64,000 nt of DNA from Ciona savignyi (taxonomy: Eukaryota > Chordata > Ascidiacea > Phlebobranchia > Cionidae): the NCBI GenBank assembly GCA_000149265.1, contig CH002672.1:274913-338912 (forward strand). Direction: 5' to 3'. Made by a program: the position numbers and the translations under genes. Shown here piece by piece: positions 50,564-63,100 of the stretch (within the stretch, counting starts at the first letter, position 1; each line of letters opens with the position of its first letter). Below the pieces are notes generated by a model, which was not told the origin of the DNA, searched no databases, and saw only the letters and a program-made list of their open reading frames with translations.

Positions 50564-52224
50564 ATGCTAGTAACCCATACCGGCACTGTATTAGTACCAA
50601 GCTGGAAAAGACAGAAAAGAAGAAACTACATATGATTGAATCATTCATAAAAGTTATATCTTCATGAACATTGGTAGAGGGGCATGAAGTAATGGTTAGC
50701 GGTTTGTGTTATAGGATAGTGGTCGGTTTGGTATTTCCACTCTTTTTAGAATATTTCAAATTTTTAATTGATTATTATAAAAAAAAAATTGAGAAAGTTT
50801 TATTTTTCATATGTAGTTAAGTTAACAGTGTTGTTGGTTGTGGTCAATGTTTTTGTGCAGAGTAAGTAAAAAAATTTCTTTCACATACAGAGATTGCAAA
50901 AAAGCACCCTGGCTGTAATGCACACAGAATCAAATTTACACTGGCTTGAACACTACGGTCAATTTGGGACTACAACTTCGTACTAAACTAGCTGATGTGG
51001 TAGAATTTTATTTCTCAGTAGAAATTCACATGACTGAGTCATCCACATGATAGTGATATTTATTTTAATTGTATATATTGTTCTTTTCTTACTGTTTCCA
51101 TTTTGTTACATGTATGCCCTCTTTATTCAGTTTGTGTCTCCTGTCCAGGTCCACCAGGTGTGTGGTATTGAATAAAATGGAGGACTTAGACAGCAGAGAA
51201 ATATTGAATGAAGAGGACATGCATGTAACCATACTTTTCCTAATGTTTATATAATAATTTTGTTCCATGTGTTCTTTCAAATTTCTATCCCTTTGTCTAC
51301 TATTGAATAAATTCCTCACTTGCCAGTAGTGATTTAATTGTTATTTTTTTGTATTGACAATGACGAAGAGAAAAAAATTTGACTCTTCGGGTAATCAGAT
51401 ATGAACAGGTTAGCCCAGTTGGGCATTAAAACCACTCAACTTTGGGAAACATTTGCTGGTGTCGTTTGCAGTCAAAAGTTTAGTCAATTCTCATTAATCT
51501 CTTCTCTTTTTAAGTATTTTGCAAAAAATAGTAATCCTAACCTAATACATTGAATGAAATGAACTTATCTTTTGACTAGAAAATCAGTTATGGGAAGGTA
51601 TATGCCTAATCATAAACTCTAAACCCTTGATTTGCAAAGAAAAGGCCATTTTAGTACCAATCTTTGCATTGCAATAGCGTCCTTGGAAACCGGGCGGTGT
51701 GAATGTGGTGTGCATAGGTGAGTCGCACAGCCGCACAAGATGACCGCAGCCGCGCCGCTTACTGCTTGGGGATTCCCCGCCCGCAGCCGCAAAACTTGTC
51801 ATGTGTGCATCCGCCTTTATATTATTAAAACTATTGTATTTACTTTAAAACACATTTATATCCATAGTAATAGTTTAATATGTACTGCATATTAGTAATA
51901 AAAAATTGTATATGCTGATATTTCACGATATAGAAATGGAGGGCTGTAGGAATGCATTTGAAATCGCATAATAATGCATTTCCGTTTTGAATTCTTAAAG
52001 GCAATTTTTTATTATAAATTTAGTCAAGCCGGGTATAGAATCAATAAGATATTACGTCGCAATGATCTGATTAATCGAATGATGAAACTAAATGTGGTAA
52101 ACAACAGTAAATCAGAGGATTTTTAAAATGAGGAAATTTTAACAGGTGTGAGCCACGAAGTTTATAAACCAGTATTACTTTCTGTCTTGAACTATAAATA
52201 GCGACCTTGCGACAAAATAATAGT

Positions 52225-52315
52225 TTAGGGCAGGGTTGGAATGATTTTCCATAGTTTTAGTAGGCTAAGCCATTTTCGCCTTTTCTCTTTCCCTTCTTTA
52301 CGTGTTGCCCGTTCG
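52225..52315 (+). repeat. Dispersed repeat, copy 2
   Basis: Similar to 34267-34370: TTTAGGGCAGGGTTGGAAT, CATAGTTTTAGTAGG, TTTTCTCTTTCCCTTCTTTA, GTGTTGCC. Confidence 0.55.
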
Positions 52316-52711
52316 GCCTATAACTGCGGAGATCAAGAAGCAACTACGTAATTACGCAATGAGATATCCTAGACATAAACCGTTGGAAGATAACATTAGT
52401 TTCACCAATTATTCCACGCTAGTAATGAAAGCAGAATGAATTACGTCTAGGAGACCAATTTTTGTATAAGGACCTTTGGCTCCAATCCAGATGGTAAGAA
52501 CCCAACCGGGACATAAAACATTTTTTGGATTGGGTCGGCCTATATAAACACAACCTTATTGCAGACGAGTACAACAATGACTAAACAGGGAATGTAATAC
52601 CGTGATGCGTTTCTCGATACCGAAAGCGCGCATCTATCGTGTGAAAGCGTCCGAACATTTTTTAAAGAGGGAGGTCGGAAATACAAAATGCATCATAGCC
52701 TAACAATAACA

Positions 52712-52984
52712 TTATCTTATTATTAGTTCCATACCCTTTAAAAGTGTTTTTCTACCTGTGTGTTCGCCACGCCATGCAATAAATTCGCGCTCGGAGATTT
52801 TAACAACAGCACCGGTATATTTGCAATAACAACCTTTTGTATCCAAAGCTTCTGCGATATATAGACATTTAGTAATGCAAGCAAAGTGCTTTTCCATGTG
52901 TAATGAATGTTTGCACAATGGACGCCATGAATATAAAAAGCACCCCACTTGTGCAGGTTTTTCTGCATTTTCCGACGCCTATGG
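52712..52984 (-). CDS. Unidentified - strand reading frame, Cys-containing
   Basis: About 90 codons are open on the - strand, with CFLYSWRPLCKHS, FACITKCLY and KGCYCKYTG, and a possible donor GTAGAA after WRGEHTG near 52755. Length and composition are unusual for random AT-rich sequence, but no homologue is recognised and no partner exons are clear. It could be an exon of an unseen gene, a relic, or chance. Confidence 0.25.
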
Positions 52985-53231
52985 ATACCATTACACAATA
53001 GATTCGTAACGGCCTTAGTTAATTACTATTTAGTAAATAGATAATTATTCACGGCGGTAAAAATAAAGGCACGACAGCTTTCTAAACTAATTGTACACGT
53101 ACAACAGATTGTGGCTGACAAACGCACACGTCGATTAAATAAACGATAAAATAAACAAGACAGTCGAATATGCGACATACTCTTTAAATGTGTATGTCAT
53201 GTTCAAATAATACCACTAATTATGTAAACAG

Positions 53232-56200
53232 GAAACTTCAACATCTGAACAATCTAAAGGAGAATGCAAAACGCTAACATTGCCCCGTGTTGCGGTAAGT
53301 CGATAAAATCTGGTGAATTATAAGAATTGAAATAGTCTTAATAAAAGTTTACCTTTAACACTACAGTTATCTACTCTTAATTTTACAGAAAATAAGCAGC
53401 ACGGAATTGGCTCATGATACCAGTTTATCAAATATGGATATTTCCAACAGAAAATTTCAGTCTGTAACGGTGAGCTTTTAAATTAATCTTTTAGCGTCAC
53501 GTCGTGAACATATAATTCGACAGGACTTTAAACAAATAATAAAGTTATTTAAATACTGTTATAATAAAGTTAGCATTTCAAAATACAGCAAAATATTGGC
53601 TGCAGTTCTTTTCACTCTTTTAATTCATTAAGTTTTTAGTACATTCTATGACGACGCATGCCCCTTATTAATTCGTATAATTGTTTTTAAATATACTGTG
53701 GCTTCTTTAACAATTTAGAGAACCTGTAAATATTTGTGCCTAATGAATGATGTTGTGTTTTTATTTATTCTGTTCTAGGACAATCTGATGACACCTCGAC
53801 TTGTCCTACATAGACTGACTAAGGCTGAAATTTTAGAGGCTTCTGAGGTAAGCAAATGGCAAATTTAAGCTGTATGCCAATTTTGATTACTATTTTACTG
53901 TTGATAGTAAATAGAAACTTTATTGCATTTAGCTCGATTTTACCGAACAAAAAGGGAAACCAAATTTGACTGCTGTGTATTAATAAATTAATACTAAAAA
54001 ATTACAGGTAAAATCAACACAACCGGTTTCTAAAGTTGTTGGAATCAGTAATCAGCGGTTTCAAAAGTGGTATGCTATGAATAAAAATCGTCACAATTTT
54101 AACCGAAGGAAGAAATACCAGAAAGATGAACAATTTAAAATTGCCACTAAACAACGATTTTTAAAAAATTACCGCCAAAATGAAGATGTAAAGAAAAGGG
54201 TAAAAAAGAGAGCTTTGGACAGCTACCATAAAGATGACAAAATTAAAGAAAAAACAAAACGACGAGTTTTGGACAGTTATCATGGAGATGACAAAATTAA
54301 AGAAAAAGTAAAAAGAAGATTTGTAGAGAGATACCATGGAGATGACAAATTTAAAGAAAGAACAAAACGACTAGTTTTGGACAGGTATCACAGAGATGAC
54401 AAAATTAAAGAAAAAGTCAAACGACGAGTTTTGGACAGTTATCACGGAGATGACAAAATTAAAGAAAAAATGAAACGAAGGTCTTCCAATGATATGAAGA
54501 GAAAGTACGAGAGTAACCCCAAATTTAAAAGTGCCTTAATAGAGACTTCAAAAAGGACATCAAAAATACGTTACGAAGACGCTGGGTTGAGAGAAATAAA
54601 GAAAGCAGCCATGGGGCGCATCATAAAGAAGAAATATGATCAAGATGCTGAATTCCGGAAAAATGTGTCTGCTCAATCCGCCAAACGCATTAAAAAGTTA
54701 TACCACACTGATGAGGAATTTAAGTCAACATATGTAAAGAAAGTTAGAACTCGTCAATCAATAAAGACCAAAGAAAGGAAGGATATATCAAAATGCATTG
54801 AGGTATTTCGAGCTCATTGCAAGCTGCTTCCAAAATATGCATGCTGTGTCTGCTATCGAGAATTCTTTTCAAAACAAGTGAAGCAGTTTTGCAAAAGCGA
54901 TTATCCTACAAATGTTGAAACATATATATTGGATTTTAATATTGATGGCCATCAATGGATATGCTTCACATGCATGAAGTACACGAAGCAAGGAAAGATG
55001 CCCCCTCAAGCTTGGAAAAATGGCTTAGAATTAGGAGAAATTACACCCTTCTTAAAAGAATTAAATACTCTAGAGCGACACCTCATATCTCCAACTCTTC
55101 CTTTTATGAAGATAGTTTCTCTTCCACGTGGGGCACAAAAAGGGATCCATGGGTCGGTGGTATGCGTTAATGCGGATGTTGGCAAAACCACTTCCATCCT
55201 TCCGCGATCAGCAGCATCTCACACTTTGATGAGAGTAAAGTTAAAACGGAAATTGGAGTACAAAGGCCATCATTTATACCAAGTAATTACCCCCAACAAA
55301 GTTAATTCAGCATTAGAATTTTTAAAAAAGAACAATCCTCTTTTTAAAGGTATGTTGGGTGCACTACATTTTTGAGTACTCGCATTGTATCATTAATAAT
55401 ATTAATCCATTTTAGATATTGATATTTATCATATTAATGAAGCTGAAAACGATCATCTACATTACACTGTAAATGAAAATCAAGGTGGGATTTTCGTGTT
55501 TTACACTAGCTGCTGTATAAAATAGAAAATGTAAGTTTACCCACATTTTATTATGTTTATTAGACTTCGACCAAGAGCTGCTGGATGAAATTTTTAAAGA
55601 CGATGAGGATAATAGCGGTGGTGAGTTTGGTTTTTACTTATTCAAAAAAGGGAATTTACAATAACATTTTAATACAAATATATTACAGCGAAAGATAAGC
55701 AACAGGACAAAAATACACAGACAACTTCAGGTAAACCAGATATTGAGGTAAGTCAAACAACAACACCCCTTGTTTCGTGCCTTCAACCGGCGGACCCTGC
55801 CCAACATCTCTTGGACACAGAAGATAACATTCTTTGTTTGGCACCCGGTGAAGGTAATAAACCAACAAAGGCAATGGAATCCGAAGCCAGTTGTTTTCCT
55901 GCATTATTCCCTAATGCAGAAAACACTTTCGTAGGTAAACGACCTCAAAAAGTAAGTTTTAATCGATATTTAAACTCTAGGCTTTTAAGTTATGATAACA
56001 GGTTTGCAGCGTGCCCTGAATATGTTTTTTGGGGTCAATTTATCAACGAAGTAACAACAGTTGCTTCGTCTCTAACTATCGCCATGCGAAAGAATACCAG
56101 CAGTACATCGGACGGAACAAAGATTACCAAGAGAATGTTGGTAAGTGACGAATCAGTTGAAAAACTTCTAAGAAAAGACGAAGCATACAAATCTCTCCAT

Positions 56201-59200
56201 TCGATTCGTGGAAGTCCACCATACTGGGAAAAGACTTTGAGAGATCTGTTCGCCATGCTTCGGCAGCTAGGTAAGCCAACTTGGTTTTGTAGTTTTTCCG
56301 CAGCAGATAGAAGATGGCCTGAAATTGTGGAGGCAATTTGCGCTCAACAAGGTGTACCAGTACCGGAGCTTAACTGGGACACCTACTGCAAGTTAATTGC
56401 AAGCAATCCGGTCACTGCTGCAAGAATGTTTGACCAGAGGGTGCATCATTTTCTAAATGATATTTTAAGATCAGAGTCAAAACCTATTGGACACATCGTG
56501 GACTTTTTTTTTCGAACTGAATTCCAAATGCGAGGTAAGAATAATTCTAAAATAAAATTTATAAATGTCGCCATGCGTGTTTTAATTTTTGTTAATTTTG
56601 CAGGTTGGCCCCATATTCACGCGTTGTTTTGGGTTAAAGACGCCCCGCTCTATAAAATCAGTCCCGATGGAGAAGTGTTTGACTTTATTGATAGGTAACA
56701 AGTTTTAATCTGAATACCTTATCTTAAACTTTTTTTAGTAACTTCTTAATATTGTTCAGTAGTTATGTTTAATATTGTAAATGATAAATCTTCTACTTTG
56801 ATTCGAATTAAAACTGACTTGTAGTTTTTTTATATATTATTAAATAGCGGCATATTAAACAGCGGTTGAAAATCGTAGATGTGAAATTATAGATCATTAC
56901 ATAATTTTAAAATTAAAACTAATTCAGGTAATGACATCCATTTAAAAATTTTAATTAAAAGGGCATGTTTTTAACATCACATGGTGTATAGGTACATCAG
57001 TTGTAAAGTTCCTGATAAAAACGTGGATCCGGAACTTCACGAGAAGGTAAGTAAATTGCAAACCCACAGCCAAAAACACTCAAGTTCCTGTAGAAAAGGT
57101 GGTAAAATTTGCAGGTATGCTATGTGATGTGTTTTATATATTGTATACATTTAAATATGCATCAAAGTACTAGAAATAAAAAATACCTCGTTTTGCAGTT
57201 ATTTATAAAAGACGTATGTAGTACTAAATATGACGTAAACGCTCATAATTGTTTAGCAGTTTTCAGCTTTGTCTTTCACAATGCCATATATTAAAAAAAT
57301 AATACAAAAAAGAAATTTACCCGTTGAAAGATTACGTCCTACAAATATATTTTTCGGTTGTTTTTAAATATATAGAAATGTTTATGAGTTAAACATTATG
57401 TTATAATAATGGTAACTTGTATAGGCTAACACGGGAAACTAAACTTAAATACTTTTATATAACAGATTCAACTTTCCACGTCCGATTAGTTCCGAAACAT
57501 TTATTTCGGAACCACTGGATAAAGAAAAAAAGACGAAGGAAAAACGTGACAAGGCAATGGCCGTGTTACAAGCGGTCATGAACATAATCAACGACAAGGA
57601 TTGTGACGTGAATAAAGCGGTTGACATTCTTCAGAAGGCAAACATCACGTTTAAAGATTACGTAGAAGCTCATGACATGCTTTCTACCAGAAGGTCAGTA
57701 ATATTAAGTCGTGACCGTAGCGAATGCTGGGTGAATGCCTATAACCCGGACCTCCTACGATCTTGGGATGCAAACATGGATATTCAGTATATCCTGGATG
57801 CATATAGCTGCATAATGTACATAGTATCGTACATTACAAAAGGAGAACGGGAATTCGGAAACTTAATTAAACAGGCACTTAAAGAGGCACATGAGGGCAA
57901 CGTTGATGCCCTCACAGAATTGCGCCTCCTGGGAAATAAATATTTAACCCACCGAGAGGTGAGCATTATGGAAGCGGTTTACCGTTCCATTGGGTTAAAA
58001 ATGAAGGAGAGCTCGCGAAGCGTTGTTTTCGTTCCTACTGATCCTGATTGTGTCAGGATGAGCCTCCCTCTAAGCAGGCTCGCGAACCACGCAGAGGACG
58101 ACACCCAGATTTGGATGACCAACATTGTGGACAGATATTGTAATCGACCTTTTAGTTGTCATTTCAGGTTTATGAGCCTGGCTAGCTTTGCATCCTGGTA
58201 CAAATATGTACCAAAAAGCCAGCGCTCGAAGACAGAAGTTGACGATGAAGCTGAAGAGGATCGCACAAATAACAGCCGCCATATTCCACTCCATAATAAC
58301 ATGGGGGCAATTCAAAGACGCCTTAATCAGGCAATTATTCGATTTCCGAAATTTCGTCAGGATAAATATCCTGAAAAATATTATTTTAACTTACTCCAAC
58401 TTTATCTACCCCATCAGGGACTAAGCCTACCCTCCGACTACACCACGTACGAGGAATACTTTGACACTGGTGTGGTGATCATCAATGGAGAGAAATCACC
58501 TATTAATAAGGTGGTTGCCATTGAAATGGCCAAATTTAACAGGTTGGCAAACGCCGAAGACATCTGGGATGAGCTTCCACACGATGCTGAGCAGCTGCAG
58601 GATGCTTGGTCTCAGATTGCTCCTTCCACAGAGCAAACCCGACAAGAAGAGGAAGATGAAGGGTTGGAGGAGGGAGGTATAGAACCTCTCGAACCAGTGG
58701 AACCCATTTTTGAAACTGGTTGGGTAGATGGTAAGCAGCGAGACAAAACACAACAGGGTATGGAATACCAGCTGGAGCCGTCTAAGTCACGGCTCTCTTC
58801 AGACGATGCTTATAAAATGAAGCAAAATCTGAACACACAGCAGCAGCTTGTGTTTAATTATATTCGAAAATGGTGCTTTAATGTAAAACAGGGTAATAGC
58901 ACTGCCCCATTTCACCTGTTTGTTACCGGTGGTGCTGGTACGGGGAAAAGTTTGTTGATTAAATGCATCAAACATGAGGCCTCCCATATATTTTCGGACC
59001 TAACCAATTCACCGGATGATATAACCATTCTTTTAACAGCGTTTACAGGTACAGCTGCATTTAACATCGGGGGATCAACTATCCATTCGGCATTGGGTAT
59101 AATAAATCCCAAAAAGTTCTATGTTCCACTTTCTGAGGAAAAACTTACAACATTGCGCTGTACCCTGTCTTCTCTAAAAGTAATGGTTATAGATGAGGTT

Positions 59201-60172
59201 TCGATGGTGGATACAACTTTAATGTTGTATATCAGTCAACGTCTTAACCAAATTCTAAGGCCATCAAACCAAAACGCAATTTTTGGTAATATTTCCATTT
59301 TAGCCGTCGGTGATTTTCATCAAATTCCGCCTGTTTGCGGAACATCACTTCTGAAACCAACAGAAACTTCAATTTTGGACATTTGGTCACAATTTGAAAT
59401 TTATGAACTCAATCAAATTATGCGTCAAAAGGAGGACCAATCGTTTGCTCAGTTGCTTAACAGAGCCCGAGTGGCAACCAAAACAAAACCTTTATCTTTT
59501 TCAGACAAAGGAGAACTGCAGAAACGATTGGTCGATTTTCATCCCAATTATCCAAAAGATTGTCTACATATATTTGGCACCAATTCCAAAGTTGACAAAC
59601 ACAACAAAAAAATGCTAATTGGTTTAAAGAAAAAAATTGTGACTTTAACCGCGGTTGACATTATTAAAACTAACAAGGGGCAACATTTTCGTAGTAAAAC
59701 CCCGGTAACTTATAGTAAAAAAGATAATCCAAATTTACCATCTATTGTAGAGTTATCTGTTGGAGCAAGAGTGATGGTGATTTCAAACATCGACGTGGCA
59801 GATGGGCTTGCAAATGGTGTGGTTGGTACTGTTTGCAACATTATTGACGGTATCAATCAATATGACTTGCCAGATCACATTGCAATAATTTTTGATAACT
59901 CATTAATAGGCGCAAATAGAAAACGAAGCCAACCAAAAGGAAATTACCCACCGGAAGCTGTTTTGATTCAACCTCAAAGCAGCCATAAAATAAAACGAGG
60001 CACAAGAACATACGTCAGGCACCAATATCCACTCCGGCTTTCCTGGGCATGCACGGTGCACAAAATTCAAGGCGGTACCGTTCAAAATATTATTGTAAAC
60101 ATGGACAATTTTTTTACTCGGGGAACGGTAGCGCCTATCCTTTTGCATGCATTTACAAAATTTCGTTTCTGA
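53232..60172 (+). CDS. Helitron Rep/helicase (DUF6570-HUH Rep-PIF1), C-terminally truncated
   Basis: Ten exons join without a frame break (about 1815 codons): 53232-53294, 53389-53469, 53779-53847, 54008-55349, 55416-55484, 55564-55620, 55689-56534, 56604-56694, 56992-57114, 57466-60172. The 5' end is open; no initiator ATG is assigned. In order: five 18-residue basic repeats, a Cys pair region (CCVCYREFF...WICFTC) with a DUF6570-like block (PFMKIVSLPRGAQ), a Helitron-like N domain, the HUH motif WPHIHALFW, CRFNFPRP, two catalytic-type tyrosines (MYIVSYITKGE), and a PIF1 helicase with Walker A GGAGTGKS, Walker B VIDEVSMVD, GDFHQIPPV and HKIQGGT. The reading frame stops shortly after NMDNFFTRG, where helicases normally continue into a QAYVALSR motif; satellite DNA begins there. 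Rep motifs are intact but the helicase is probably non-functional. Helitrons transpose by rolling-circle replication. Confidence 0.9.
54212..54481 (+). repeat. Five in-frame 54-bp repeats inside the Helitron gene
   Basis: Each unit encodes 18 residues of the type VLDSYHGDDKIKEKVKRR. They are highly charged and probably a helical nucleic-acid-binding extension. Divergence among units suggests recent but not current expansion. Confidence 0.9.
56535..56603 (+). other. Short in-frame intron splitting the HUH region of the Helitron
   Basis: This 69-nt GTAAGA...TTTTGCAG intron has a length divisible by three and no stop, so the reading frame passes through it. Removing it joins QMRG directly to WPHIHALFW, as in other Helitron Rep proteins. 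Confidence 0.75.
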
Positions 60173-63100
60173 TTTCGTTTCTAAAAGCCGATTTTCGTTT
60201 CTAATTTGCGATTTTTGTTTCTGGAAACAAAATTTTTTTTTTAGAAACATAAATTTTGTTTCTTTATTTCGTTTCTACCACTAGATGATGACGGTGAGCA
60301 CAAAATGCGATACCTCGGAAAATTTATTTCTGAAAACAAAATAATCGTTTCTAAAAAAACTCTTGGTTAAAATAAATATACCGGTCAATGAAAAGAAGTT
60401 AAATACAGCTTAAGCACATGCACAATACTGTATTTGTTATATTCATTTAAAAATAAATAATGTATAAGCCTACCATATTGAAAATAACACACTGATTAGT
60501 ATTTTTCAAGGGCGGTAAAAGAAACAAATGGCATTATTAAGTGATTTAAATGTATACAATCGATAAATAGGAATACAATTACCCATAAATATTAAATAAT
60601 TTAGATTAAGTTTAGAGATAAGTGACAGGTAAATATAAATGAACAAACTGTCGTAAAATAACATAAAAACGATTTTTTTTTGTTATCGCTCCTAGAAACA
60701 AAATTTTCGTTTCTAGAAACGAAATTTTCGTTTCTCGGCTAAAATTTTCGTTTCTAGAAACAAAAATTGTTGTTTCCTAAAGGAATTTAGGGTTAGCATT
60801 TCCCAAAGTTCTATGATTATATGATTAGTTTAGCTGACGCAATATCACACTAATTTCGACTAAAAGAATTGCGTGTTCAGTTAATAAATGTAGGGTTAGG
60901 GTTAGGGTTAGGGTTAGGGTTAGGGTTAGGGTACAATTATTAAAAATTAAGGTATAAACCCACAGCACTGAAAATAGCACACTGGTTAGTACTTTTCACG
61001 GGCGGCAATAGAAACAAACGGGACTAAAGAGTGATTTAAATGTGTGCAACCGATAAAAATTAAAACAACTGGCCATAAATAAAGATTTTATTTAGATTAA
61101 CATAAGAGAAAAGTGTCAGGTATACATTAATAAACAAAATTCCGCAAAACTAACATAAACACGAAAATTTTCGTTATCGCTTCCTAGAAACAAAATTTTC
61201 GTTTCTGGAAACAAAATTTTCGTTTCTCGGCTAAAATTTTCGTTTCTAGAAACAAAAATTTTGTTTCCTTATGGAATTTAGGGTTAGCATTTCCCAAACT
61301 TCTATGATTATATGATTAGTTTAGCTGACGCAATACCACACTAATTTCGAGTAAAAGAATTGCGTGTACAGTTAATAAATGTAGTTGGAACTTTCAAACT
61401 AAGATAATGTATTTGTTCTGTTTATTTAAATGAAACATAAACGCATAAACATACAACATTGAAAATACTACACTGGTTAGTACTTTTTACGGACGGTAAT
61501 AGAAACAAACGGGATTGAAGAGTGATTTAAATGTGTTCAACCGATAAACATTAAAACAACTAGCCATAAATAATAATTTTATTTAGATTAACAATAGAGA
61601 GGAGTGTAAGGTATATATTAATAAACAAAATATCGCAAAAATAAAATAAAAACTAAAATTTTCATTATCGCTTCTAGAAACAAAATTTTCGTTTCTGGAA
61701 ACGAAATTTTCGTTTCTCGGGTAACATTTTCGTTTCTGGAAACAAAAATTGTGTTTCCTAAATGAATTTAGGGTTTTTATTTTCCTAAGTTCTATGATTA
61801 TATGATTCGTTTAGCTGACGCAATACCACACTAATTTCGAGTAAAAGAATTGCGTGTTCAGTTAATAAATGTAGTTGGAACTTTCAAACTAAGATAATGT
61901 ATTTGTTCTGTTTATTTAAATGAAACATAAATGCATAAACATACAACATTGAAAATACTACACTGGTTAGTAATTTTTACGGGCGGTAATAGAAACAAAT
62001 GGTATTAAAGAGTGATTTAAATGTGTGCAACCGTTAAACATTTAAACAACTACCCATAAATGATGATTTTAATTTAGAATAACATTAGAGAGAAGTGTCC
62101 GGTAAATATACATGAACAAACTGTCGTAAAATAACATAAAAATGAAACTTTTTATTATCGCTTCTAGAAACAAAATTTTCGTTTCTGGAAACAAAGTTTT
62201 CGCTTATGGAAATAAAATTTTCGTTTCTCGGCTAAAATTTTCGTTTCTAGAAACAAAAATTGTGTTTCACAAATGAATTTAGGGTTTTCATTTTCCAAAG
62301 TTCTATGATTATATGATTCGTTAAGCTGACGCAATACCACAACAATTTCGAGTGAAAGAGATTGCGTGTCCAGTTAATAAATGTAGTTGGACCTTTTATG
62401 CTAAGATATTGTTTTTTTTAACAATTTATTAAAAATTAAGGTATAAACCCACAGCACTGAAAATAGCACACTGGTTAGTACTTTTCACGGGCGGCAATAG
62501 AAACAAACGGGATTAAAGAGTGATTTAAATGTGTGCAACCGATAAAAATTAAAACAACTAGCCATAAATAAAGATTTTATTTAGATTAACAATAGAGAGG
62601 AGTGCCAGGTATACATTAATAAATAAAATTCCGCAAAACTAACATAAAAACGAAAATTTTCGTTATCGCTCCTGGAAACAAAATTTTCGTTTCTGGAAAC
62701 GAAATTTTCGTTTCTCGGCTAAAATTTTCGTTTCTAGAAACAAAAATTTTGTTTCCTAAAGGAATTTAGGGTTAGCATTTCCCAAAGTTCTATGATTATA
62801 TGATTAGTTTAGCTGACGCAATACCACACTAATTTCGAGTAAAAGAATTGCGTGTACAGTTAATAAGTGTAGTTGGAACTTTCAAACTAAGATAATGTAT
62901 TTGTTCTGTTTATTTAAATGAAACATAAACGCATAAACATACAACATTGAAAATACTACACTGGTTAGTACTTTTTACGGGCGGTAATAAAAACAAACGG
63001 GATTAAAGAGTGATTTAAATGTGTTCAACCGATATACATTAAAACAACTAGCCATAAATAATAATTTTATTTAGATTAACAATAGAGAGGAGTGTCAGGT

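Larger units (their letters stand above)
49424..51817. mobile_element. 2.4-kb DNA-transposon-like element with perfect inverted ends
   Basis: The ends AAGGCGGATGCACACAT and ATGTGTGCATCCGCCTT are exact inverted repeats (17 bp), flanked on both sides by TA (49422-49423, 51818-51819). Subterminal DNA at both ends is strikingly GC-rich (GCGGCTGCCGCAG-like; CGCAGCCGCGCCGC), in contrast to the AT-rich interior. No transposase is recognisable. The superfamily is uncertain; the TA flank allows Tc1/mariner-like insertion. Confidence 0.75.
51820..53231. other. Spacer between the 2.4-kb element and the Helitron
   Basis: It holds the second copy of the 34.3-kb repeat (52225-52315) and a - strand reading frame at 52712-52984; otherwise nothing I can support. 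The Helitron 5' terminus should lie here or in the preceding kilobase, but I cannot fix it. Confidence 0.5.

Noticed and set aside
54955..55197. Short frames overlapping the Helitron exon on both strands
   Set aside because: They are shadows of the main Helitron frame.
56535..56603. Uninterrupted reading through the HUH region as one exon
   Set aside because: The insert begins GTAAGA and ends TTTTGCAG, and it disrupts the conserved G-WPHIHA junction; it is better read as an intron.
57046..57114. Donor GTAAGT at 57047 as the end of the Helitron exon
   Set aside because: Reading on to 57114 gives the conserved stretch leading to CRFNFPRP in phase, so the later donor is preferred.
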